Below, piece by piece: positions 57,154 to 64,000 of a stretch of DNA of 64,000 nucleotides. Both the position numbers and the translations under genes were made by a program. Origin of the DNA: Kineosporia succinea (GTDB taxonomy: Bacteria > Actinomycetota > Actinomycetes > Actinomycetales > Kineosporiaceae); the NCBI RefSeq assembly GCF_030811555.1, contig NZ_JAUSQZ010000001.1:4833241-4897240 (forward strand), written 5' to 3'. The notes beneath the pieces are model-generated. The model saw only the letters and a program-made list of their open reading frames with translations. It did no database searches and was not told the DNA's origin. Positions within the stretch are counted from its first letter, which is position 1, and each line of letters opens with the position of its first letter.

Positions 57154-59706
57154 TCAGCCGACCAGTTCGGCCTTGTCCCGCGCCACCTTGGCGTCGTGGT
57201 GGCGGCCCAGCTTCTCGTACACGTCACCCAGCGCCACGAGCACCTGACCGAGCACGTCGGGGTGGTCGGCCAGCACCGCGGTGGCCCGCTCCATCAACGG
57301 CAGGGCCTCGGCCTCGCGGCCGTTGTTGAACAGGACTCCCGCCGCGAGCATCAGCGCGCGCCCGGCCGGGACGTCCTCCCCGATCTCCAGGAACTCCGCG
57401 GCGGCCTGCTGTGCGACCTGCACGGCGTCGTCGTGGTGGTCCGAGCCCAGCGCCCGCGCCAGCGAGTCGAGCAGGTCGGCGTGCTCGAACGCGGCGGCCG
57501 GGTGCTCGTCGGCGGCGGCCCGCGCGGCCCGGTCGAGGGCCTCGCGCAGCACGTCGGCGGCCTGGTCGTCGTCGTCGGCCAGACTCAGCGCCCGCCCGTG
57601 CATGTGCATCGACCGCACCAGCCACATCGGGTCTTCTTCTTCCAGGTGCCGGGCCGACTCGACCGCCCCGGCCATCACCGCGATCCCGTCCTCGTCACCG
57701 GCGTCGGTCATCAGCTCACCCAGCGACAGCGCCGCCCGGGTGGCCAGCAGCCAGTCCTCACCCTTCGAGGCCAGGGCCACGGCGTCGCGGTAGGCGTCGA
57801 GCGCGTCCTGGTACTCCTGCATCGCGACCGCCCCGGCGCCGATCCGGCGCAGCGTCTCGGCCCGCTCGGAGTCGCTCGCCCCGGTCTCGGTCTGACGCCG
57901 CAGCACCACCCGGGCCTCCTCCACGCCCTCCTCGGCGCGGCCCAGGGCCTGCAGCAGCGTGCCCAGCTCGAGCCGCGCCGAGAGTTCCTGCGGCAGCTCG
58001 GCCAGCGCGGCCTCCCGGATCGCGATCCGCCAGCGTTCGATCGCGAGGTCGGCCTTGCCCGCGTCCTGGGCCAGGTGCGCGCCGAGAATCGCCGTGGTGG
58101 AGGCCCATTCGCGTGCGCCCAGGCGCAGCCCGATCGCCAGGCTGGCGTCGGCGGCGGCCAGGCCGGCGTCGAACTGCTCGTCCGCGCCCAGCAGCTGGGC
58201 CTTGGTGCGCAGCAGTGCCGCGCGCTTGCCCCGGCCCCTGCCCTGCTCCAGCTCCGGGTCGCCCAGTGCGGTGTCGGTCAGCGCCAGCGCCGCGTCGAGA
58301 CCGTCGTCGCTCGCGGCCTCGAAGATCGCGGCCAGGGTCTCGTCGCTCTCCCCGGCGGCCTCGAGACGGGCCTTCAGACCGGCGATCTCGGCGATCTGGG
58401 CGGCGGTCAGCGGCTCCCCGCCGGGGGAGTCGCCGAGCCCGTCGACGGCCGCGACGACCTGCCGCGCCTGACCTCGCTCGTCCATCGAGAGCAGGTCGGC
58501 GGCCATGGTCAGACGGCCGGTGAGGTCGTCGGGCAGCGCGGCCGGACCGGCGTCGGTGGCCACCCGGGTCGCGCCGACCGGCAGGTCGTAGGAGACCTCG
58601 GCGAGCGCGTCGTCGGCCTTCAGACGGGAGGCGTACCAGGTGTTCCCGTTGCGCTCGTCGAACTTCGCGGCCAGGTCCTCGGCGGCCCGGCGGGCGGCCC
58701 GGCGCAGCGACGCCACGGTCCACGGCTCGTCGCGCCCGCCGAACAGGCCGGCCAGCTTGGGATCGGCGGCGGCGCTCACGGTCTGGGCGTCCGCCCCGGC
58801 GCGCTCGGCCGCGGCCAGCAGCACCGCGGCGGCGCTCAGCGCGTCGAAGTGCGCCTCGGCGTTCAGGCCGTCGTGCACCAGCCAGCCCAGGTGGCGTTCG
58901 AGGATCTCCAGGCCGCGTGCCTCGTTGCCGGTGACGGCGCAGAACCGCAGGTGCTGGGCGATCATCGGCAGGTGGTCGGCGTTGGTGCGGGCCATCCGGT
59001 AGCCGCGCAGGTGCATCTGGCGGGCCTCGTCGAGGCGCCCGGCCCGCAGGGCGGGCAGCAGGGCCTGGGCGATGGTGTTCTCCGGCTCGTCGCCGCAGGT
59101 CATGCCCGCCTCGAGGATCTCGTCGGCGAGGGCCAGGCCGTCGGCGTCCTTGCCGATGGCGTAGTGGTACTCGGCCTCCTCGGCGCGCACACAGGTCTCG
59201 CAGTGGCTGTAGTTGTCGCGGGGCGTGCGCTTGAGTTCACCGAGCCAGGTGCCGGCCTCGTCGAGACGGCCCTGACCGGTCGCGGCCTGGAAGCGGGCCT
59301 GCAGCACCCCCGAGACGCCCACGCCCTCCTTGACGTACTGCTGCTCCATCGCCTCGATCGCCGACTCCACGTCGGCCAGCGAGAACAGCGGGCTGCCCAT
59401 CAGCGAGCTGACCACGTGCTTGTGGTACCAGAGCAGGTCGAAACCACCGACCCGGAGCGGGAAACGCACGGGATCGGCGGCGTTGCGGCCCACGCACCAG
59501 GCGAACGCCGACAGCTGGGCGTCGGTGTCACCGAGCATGCTGGCCGAGGGGAGCAGACGCAGCCGGGCCTCGTAGCCCTTCTCGTCGAGCCCGTGCTCGT
59601 CGGCCAGCGCGATCGCCTCGTCGATCAGGGCGCGTTCGGCCGGGCCGAAGGGCGTGACGTCGATCTCCTCGAAGAGGGTCGCGATGCGGTCCTCGGCGCT
59701 GTCCAT
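57154..59706 (-). CDS. Large TPR-repeat protein A
   Basis: 850 residues, cytoplasmic, almost all helical TPR-like repeats. The N-terminal domain (ERALIDEAIALADEHGLDEK, FAWCVGRNAADPVRFPLRVG, YSHCETCVRAEEAEYHYAIG, with a CxxC pair) is shared with the next gene. The C-terminal third has clear repeats (VLRRQTETGASDSERAETLR, LPLMERATAVLADHPDVLGQ, YEKLGRHHDAKVARDKAELV). AAGGAG lies about 10 bases before the ATG. It is last in the operon that begins with the HSP90-like gene, so it may act as a scaffold or co-chaperone. Confidence 0.8.
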   Translation of the reverse strand: MDSAEDRIATLFEEIDVTPFGPAERALIDEAIALADEHGLDEKGYEARLRLLPSASMLGDTDAQLSAFAWCVGRNAADPVRFPLRVGGFDLLWYHKHVVSSLMGSPLFSLADVESAIEAMEQQYVKEGVGVSGVLQARFQAATGQGRLDEAGTWLGELKRTPRDNYSHCETCVRAEEAEYHYAIGKDADGLALADEILEAGMTCGDEPENTIAQALLPALRAGRLDEARQMHLRGYRMARTNADHLPMIAQHLRFCAVTGNEARGLEILERHLGWLVHDGLNAEAHFDALSAAAVLLAAAERAGADAQTVSAAADPKLAGLFGGRDEPWTVASLRRAARRAAEDLAAKFDERNGNTWYASRLKADDALAEVSYDLPVGATRVATDAGPAALPDDLTGRLTMAADLLSMDERGQARQVVAAVDGLGDSPGGEPLTAAQIAEIAGLKARLEAAGESDETLAAIFEAASDDGLDAALALTDTALGDPELEQGRGRGKRAALLRTKAQLLGADEQFDAGLAAADASLAIGLRLGAREWASTTAILGAHLAQDAGKADLAIERWRIAIREAALAELPQELSARLELGTLLQALGRAEEGVEEARVVLRRQTETGASDSERAETLRRIGAGAVAMQEYQDALDAYRDAVALASKGEDWLLATRAALSLGELMTDAGDEDGIAVMAGAVESARHLEEEDPMWLVRSMHMHGRALSLADDDDQAADVLREALDRAARAAADEHPAAAFEHADLLDSLARALGSDHHDDAVQVAQQAAAEFLEIGEDVPAGRALMLAAGVLFNNGREAEALPLMERATAVLADHPDVLGQVLVALGDVYEKLGRHHDAKVARDKAELVG

Positions 59707-59865
59707 GGCGGTGATGCTCCTTGCTCTGTCGTGGGTGGCGCTCGGTCGGACGCCGGCCCCGGTCGTCGTGGTTCAGCCCTGGTCGTCCGGTTCGGCCCAC
59801 ATCGTCGTTCCGGCCCCCGGTTCTCGTGCGTGGTCAGGTCGTCGTCTCAGTCCCCGGTCGTCGTC

Positions 59866-62175
59866 TCAGCCCAGGTCGTCGATGAAGGCCAGGTCGCCGT
59901 ACTGATCCTGCCGCACCCGCTCGACCCGGGCGGCGGTCGCCCGGGCGTCGGCGGTGCGCCCGAGCCGTTCGTAGGCGGCGGCCAGGCCGGTCAGGCACTC
60001 CAGCAGCAGGTTCGGCCGTTCGCGCAGCAGCGGTTCGGCCTGGCGCAGCAGGGGGAGTGCCTCACCGGAACGGCCCGCGCCGGTGAGCAGGCTCGCCGCC
60101 AGCACCAGGGCCCGGCCCGCCTCGGGTTCCGCGTGGATCGAGCGGAACGCGTCGGCCGACTCCCGGGCCGTGCTCACGGCCTCGTCGAGCCGGTCTTCCT
60201 TCTCACCGATGGTACGGGCCAGGGAGTCGAGGATGTCGGCGTGCTCGAACACCACGGCCGGGTTCAGCCCGGCCAGCGGGTTCGAGGCCTCGCGCAGCGC
60301 CTCGCGCAGCACCGCCTCGGCCGGCTCGACCCCGGCGATCTGGGCCAGGGCCTGACCGAGCAGGTGCTCGGCCTTCACCAGCGACAGCGAGTCACTGGCC
60401 CGGCGCGAGGACTCGACCGCCCCGGCCAGCACGTTGAGCGAGTCGCGGTCGCGGCGGTCGAACAGCAGGGTGCCCAGCGCCATGCCGTAGCGGGTGGTGG
60501 CGGCCCAGTCGCCGGTGTTCGAGGCCAGGGCCACGGCGTTACGGTAGCTGTCGCGGGCGCCGTCGCCGTCGAACTGCGCGGCCAGGGCCTGCCCGAGCAG
60601 GTAGTGCGCCTCGGCCAGTTCGCCGGCCGGGGCCCCGGCGGCGCGCAGCCGGGCGATGGCCTCCTCGATCTCGAGCGTGCCCTCGTCGGGTTCACCGGCG
60701 CGGCACAGCGCGGCGCCCAGCTCGAGCCGGAACGCGGCCTCACCGGCCAGTTCACCGGCCGCGGCCTCGCGCACGGCGGTGCGGCAGTACTCGACGGCGG
60801 CGTCGTCCTGCCCGACGGTGGTGGCCGCCAGCGACGCGAGACGGGCTGCGGCCACGGACAGTTCGCGGTCGCCCAGGGCCAGGCCCGCGTTCAGTGCCTC
60901 CTGGGCGCTGGTCAGGGCCAGCCCCGGTTCGTCGGAGGCCAGGCGGCGTTCGGTCTCGGCCTTCAGCAGGGCCGCGCGGGCACGCAGGTCGCCCTCGTCC
61001 TCCATGGCGATCGGGACGGCGGCCGGGAGGGTGGGGCGCGTGGCCAGCGGCACGTCGTGGCAGGTCTCGAGCAGCGCGATGTCGGCCTCGAGCAGGCCGG
61101 TGTGGAACGCGTTGCCGTTGCGCGCGTCGAACGCGGCCGCGATCGCGGCGGCCCGCTCGTAGGCCACGTGCATGAGATCGTTCACGGTCCAGGGGGTTTC
61201 GCGGCGGCCGAAGAACGGTTCGAGCGAGATGGCGGACGCGGTGGTCACCACCTGCTCACCGGCTCCGGCACGCCCGGCGGCCCGCAGCAGCACCACGGCG
61301 GCCGACAGCACGTCGAGGTGGCCGCGGGCGTTCAGGCCGTCGTGGGAGAGCCAGCGCACGTGCTGCTCGAGGATCTCCAGACCGCGCGCCTCGTTGCCGG
61401 TGACGGCGCAGAAGCGCAGGTGCTGCGCGATCATCCGCAGGTTGTCGGGGTTTCCGCGGGCGGCCCGGTAGCCGCGCAGGTGGGCGCGGCGGGCATCGGC
61501 CGGGCGCCCGGCGCGCAGCAGTGGCAGCAGGGCGTGGGCGAGCGTGTTGGCCGGTTCGGCACCGCAGGTCAGGTCGAGTTCGAGCACCTCGTCGGCCAGA
61601 CGCAGGCCGCCCTCGTCGTCACCGGTGGCGTAGAGGTGCTCGGCCTCCTGGGCGCGGGAACAGGCGGCGCAGTGGCTGTACCGGTCGCGGGGCAGGCGCT
61701 TGGCCGCGGCCAGCATGCCGGCGGCGCGGTCGGGACGGCCCATCGCGAAGACGGCCTGGAACCGGGCCTGCCACACCCCGGACAGGCCCACGCCGGCCCG
61801 GTTGTAGGCGTCGGCCATCGCGTCGAGGGCCGCGTCGACGTCGTCGAGGGTGAACAGCGGGCTGCCCATCAGCGCGCCGACCACGTGCTTGTGGAACCAC
61901 AGCAGGTCGTGCTCGCCGACGCGCTGCGGAAACCGCTGCGGGTCGGACTGGTTGCGGCCCACGCACCAGGCGAACGCGGACAGCTGGGCGTCGGTGTCAC
62001 CGTCCCGGTTGGCCGCGGCGAGCAGGCGCAGCCGGGCGGCGTAGCCGAGCTCGTCGAGACCCTCGGCGTCGGCCAGGGTGACGGCCTCGTCGATGAGCAG
62101 ACGTCCGGCGGGGCCGGGCCCGGCGGCGTCGATCCGGGTGAGCAGCTCGTCGAGGCGCTTCCGGGCGGCGCTCAC
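59866..62175 (-). CDS. Large TPR-repeat protein B, paralogue of A
   Basis: 769 residues from the GTG at 62175. Aligning it with paralogue A (SAARKRLDELLTRIDAAG against SAEDRIATLFEEIDV) puts the start here rather than at an upstream TTG. Same N-terminal domain (FAWCVGRNQSDPQRFPQRVG, YSHCAACSRAQEAEHLYATG with CxxC, RFCAVTGNEARGLEILEQHV), then TPR repeats to the end. Tandem duplication of one ancestor is evident. About 160 bases separate it from A. Confidence 0.8.
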   Translation of the reverse strand: MSAARKRLDELLTRIDAAGPGPAGRLLIDEAVTLADAEGLDELGYAARLRLLAAANRDGDTDAQLSAFAWCVGRNQSDPQRFPQRVGEHDLLWFHKHVVGALMGSPLFTLDDVDAALDAMADAYNRAGVGLSGVWQARFQAVFAMGRPDRAAGMLAAAKRLPRDRYSHCAACSRAQEAEHLYATGDDEGGLRLADEVLELDLTCGAEPANTLAHALLPLLRAGRPADARRAHLRGYRAARGNPDNLRMIAQHLRFCAVTGNEARGLEILEQHVRWLSHDGLNARGHLDVLSAAVVLLRAAGRAGAGEQVVTTASAISLEPFFGRRETPWTVNDLMHVAYERAAAIAAAFDARNGNAFHTGLLEADIALLETCHDVPLATRPTLPAAVPIAMEDEGDLRARAALLKAETERRLASDEPGLALTSAQEALNAGLALGDRELSVAAARLASLAATTVGQDDAAVEYCRTAVREAAAGELAGEAAFRLELGAALCRAGEPDEGTLEIEEAIARLRAAGAPAGELAEAHYLLGQALAAQFDGDGARDSYRNAVALASNTGDWAATTRYGMALGTLLFDRRDRDSLNVLAGAVESSRRASDSLSLVKAEHLLGQALAQIAGVEPAEAVLREALREASNPLAGLNPAVVFEHADILDSLARTIGEKEDRLDEAVSTARESADAFRSIHAEPEAGRALVLAASLLTGAGRSGEALPLLRQAEPLLRERPNLLLECLTGLAAAYERLGRTADARATAARVERVRQDQYGDLAFIDDLG

Positions 62176-62432
62176 CGGCCCACCCGTCCGTCCCGACGCG
62201 TCCGTCCTTCTCGGTGCGTCCGTCCGCCCGGACGCACCGACCCGACGGGCCCCACCCACCCGGCCCGGCGCGTCCGTTCGCCCTCTGACGCCCAGGCAGC
62301 CCGCAGCGAGGGTGACGCCGGCAGCGTCACCCTTCGCATCGTCCGTGATCGTCGAGGTCCGCAATCATCCCGCTGACTCCTTGGGTTTCTTCGCCGTCGA
62401 AAAGAAGGGTCCTACGGGGACGAACCAGCCGG
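62176..62432. repeat. Repetitive intergenic segment between TPR genes
   Basis: About 255 bases. The part next to protein B (62180-62300) repeats units like CGTCCGTCC and GACGC; in the frame of B it would encode Gly/Arg/Ala/Asp repeats (GRTDAP, ASGRTD), which paralogue A lacks. The rest holds nothing I recognise. Confidence 0.6.
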
Positions 62433-63545
62433 CTACCGCGCTTCTTCCTTCAGCCCGCGGATCTGCTCGGACATCTCCTCGGCGGCCTTGGCGTCATCGG
62501 TGCGGCCCAGCTGGGCGTAGGTCGCGGCCAGGATGTCGAGGCAGCCGACCAGGTGCTCGGGCTCGCCGGCCAGCACCGCGGTGGCCCGCTCCAGGTAGGG
62601 CACCGCGTCGGCCGGGCGGTCGGCCGAGGTCAGCAGGCGCGCGGCCAGCGTGAGTGAGCGGCCGGCCTCGACCTTGGCGCTGATGTTGGAGTAGGTGTCG
62701 GCCGAGTTCTGCGCGTGCTCGACCGCCTCGTCGACCCGCGTGGTGTCGACCCCGCTGATCAGCACGGCCAGGGCGTGCAGCACCTCGGCCCGCGCGGCGC
62801 TGACGGCCGGGTGCTCGGACGCCGGCGGCGTGGAGGCCAGCTGCACGGCCTCTTTCAGCACCTCCTCGGCGCCGGGCACGTCACCGGCGCGACCGCGGGC
62901 GCGGCCCAGCAGGTGCAGCGAGTCGATCAGGCCGAGCAGGTCACCGTGCGGCTGCCGGGGCGGCTCGACGATGACGATCGGCTCACCGGCGGCGGCCTCG
63001 GTCAGTGCCAGCCGGTACAGGTCGGCGGCCTCCTGATAGCGGTGCAGCTCCAGGGTGGCCTGCGCGGCGGTGCGCGACAGCTGCACGCAGAAGCCGTGGG
63101 CGCCCAGGTCGAGACCGATCTTCAGGGCGTCTTCCGCGGTGTTGAGCATGTCCTCGAGCTGCCCGGCGCCGGCCAGCATCCAGGCCTTGGCCCGCAGCAG
63201 CGCCGCCACCTGGCCGCGGTTGAGACCCGGGTTCTCCAGCGCCGAGTCGACGACCGAGGCCACCTTCAGCGGCTCCATGTCGTCGGGCACGGCCACCACC
63301 GGCGCCAGGGCCTCGTCGAGCTCCGGCGGGTCTTCCCGCCGGGCCCGGGCCTGCCGCAGCCGCTCGTTCTGCTCGTCGGTGAAGGTCGTCTTCAGCAGCA
63401 TCCGGCGCGTCGCGATCAGGTCGAGCAGCTGCCCGGCCAGACCGAACTCCTCGAGCACGAGGAGACATTCCACGCGGTCCAGCAGGACGTCCGTGTCGAT
63501 GGACCGTGCCGACTTGCCGTCGGTGCGGCTCGTGGTCGTGTTCAT
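62433..63545 (-). CDS. TPR-repeat protein C
   Basis: 370 residues. The N-terminus (VLLDRVECLLVLEEFGLAGQ, LLDLIATRR) is followed by several TPR units (LNRGQVAALLRAKAWMLAGA, ELHRYQEAADLYRLALTEAA, DAVPYLERATAVLAGEPEHL, TYAQLGRTDDAKAAEEMSEQ). It lacks the CxxC N-terminal domain of A and B. It begins 2 bases after the stop of the HSP90-like gene, so the two are translated from the same mRNA; a physical link is likely. Confidence 0.8.
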   Translation of the reverse strand: MNTTTSRTDGKSARSIDTDVLLDRVECLLVLEEFGLAGQLLDLIATRRMLLKTTFTDEQNERLRQARARREDPPELDEALAPVVAVPDDMEPLKVASVVDSALENPGLNRGQVAALLRAKAWMLAGAGQLEDMLNTAEDALKIGLDLGAHGFCVQLSRTAAQATLELHRYQEAADLYRLALTEAAAGEPIVIVEPPRQPHGDLLGLIDSLHLLGRARGRAGDVPGAEEVLKEAVQLASTPPASEHPAVSAARAEVLHALAVLISGVDTTRVDEAVEHAQNSADTYSNISAKVEAGRSLTLAARLLTSADRPADAVPYLERATAVLAGEPEHLVGCLDILAATYAQLGRTDDAKAAEEMSEQIRGLKEEAR

Positions 63546-63547
63546 GA

Positions 63548-64000
63548 TCAGTTCTCCCCGGGGGCGTCCGGCAGTTCGCCGAGGTCTGCCCCCAGCCCGG
63601 CACTCAGGTGCACGATGTCGGTCAGCGCGTCGGTGAGCGAAGCCCGCTCGACCGCGCGGAGGGGGCGGTGTGCAGCCAGCAGGGCCTGCACGTGCACCAC
63701 CCTCACGGTACGGGCCAGCAACAGATCGTCATCGCTCTCGGCCAGTGCCCGTACCAGCCGGTTGCGCCAGTTCAGGCAGAGCTGGCCGGCGGCGCCGACC
63801 GGTTCTGCCTGGTCCTGGGGGGTGGAGTCGTGGGCGTCGTCGATGCGCTGCAGAATCGACGCCCACATACCGCTCCCGGCCTCCTTGGCGCGCTGCCGCT
63901 GCAGCCGGCGCAGGACCCCGGCGTCGGCGATGTGCAGTGCGGGGAGGGTGTCGGGAGCGAACGACCGCACGAGGACCGTGCAGTCGAGATCTTGGAGAGC
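63548..64000 (-). CDS. HSP90-family protein, C-terminal part
   Basis: The frame is open to the end of the window, so the N-terminal ATPase domain is outside. The visible 150 residues read LDCTVLVRSFAPDTLPALHI, ADAGVLRRLQRQRAKEAGSG, LCLNWRNRLVRALAESDDDL and VRVVHVQALLAAHRPLRAVE, which match from memory the C-terminal region of the actinobacterial HSP90 family proteins (HtpG-like). It is first in an operon with three TPR proteins. Such chaperones refold client proteins using ATP. The family call rests on this part alone. Confidence 0.65.
   Translation of the reverse strand, partial: ALQDLDCTVLVRSFAPDTLPALHIADAGVLRRLQRQRAKEAGSGMWASILQRIDDAHDSTPQDQAEPVGAAGQLCLNWRNRLVRALAESDDDLLLARTVRVVHVQALLAAHRPLRAVERASLTDALTDIVHLSAGLGADLGELPDAPGEN

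Noticed and set aside
62176-62364. TTG start of TPR protein B at 62364
   Set aside because: Alignment with paralogue A places the start at the GTG at 62175, and the extra part is repetitive.
57196-62376. A plus-strand open frame of more than 1700 codons
   Set aside because: It is antisense to two TPR genes, rich in Gly/Val/Gln/Arg without domains, and arises from GC-rich third positions of the real genes.

Overview
The window is high-GC DNA from an actinobacterium. The 16S rRNA, the leaderless GTG starts, the many GntR, TetR and MarR regulators, the type VII secretion-style gene pair and the mycofactocin locus all fit an actinomycete. The 16S text looks to me like the Kineosporiaceae (Kineosporia group); that is inference from memory, not a search. 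Translated neighbours are typical chromosomal actinomycete genes, and no plasmid or prophage module is intact here.

Layout. 0-6.4 kb: the tail of a TetR regulator, a secreted phosphoesterase, tRNA-Asp and tRNA-Glu, then lipoprotein and type VII secretion-like genes, one of them broken. 6.4-15.7 kb: accessory DNA with a RelE/Phd toxin-antitoxin pair (toxin frameshifted), an HNH protein, a DUF4143-type ATPase, membrane-anchored and lipoproteins of unknown role, and an SNF2 helicase and a Fic protein that face away from each other and have both lost their N-terminal parts at one junction near 13,930. 15.8-24.6 kb: a HelD/HelR-type RNA polymerase recycling ATPase, a non-coding leader with a 38-bp perfect palindrome, and a complete rrn operon (16S-23S-5S). 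24.6-29.9 kb: secreted and membrane proteins, an ECF sigma/anti-sigma pair and an SDR. 29.9-31.3 kb: a small gene graveyard (frameshifted MarR, truncated siderophore ABC ATPase and binding protein). 31.3-40.2 kb: regulators, an MFS transporter, an ATPase, an M1 peptidase and an SGNH hydrolase. 40.2-46.1 kb: four translationally coupled genes encoding an SMC-like ATPase and three partners. 46.9-57.1 kb: a mycofactocin region. 57.1-64 kb: three TPR proteins downstream of an HSP90-family gene that runs off the window.

How genes work together. mftR, mftA, mftB, mftC, mftE and mftF supply precursor, chaperone, radical-SAM maturase, peptidase and glycosyltransferase for the redox cofactor mycofactocin. 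Two paralogous mycofactocin-coupled SDRs sit inside the locus as probable client enzymes, and a MoxR/VWA pair and an APC permease lie between mftC and mftE. I see no mftD or mftG. The SMC operon resembles the MukBEF/MksBEF/Wadjet architecture (ATPase plus small winged-helix-like partners) but has no recognisable Toprim (JetD/MksG) nuclease. It is the best candidate for an undescribed system. The HSP90-like/TPR operon suggests a bacterial chaperone with dedicated TPR partners.

The window is notable for decay. There are at least five broken coding regions (DUF1023 hydrolase, RelE, the gene at 14,615, MarR, and the siderophore ABC genes) and two deletion-type gene fusions. Single-base breaks could be sequencing errors; the truncations cannot be explained that way.
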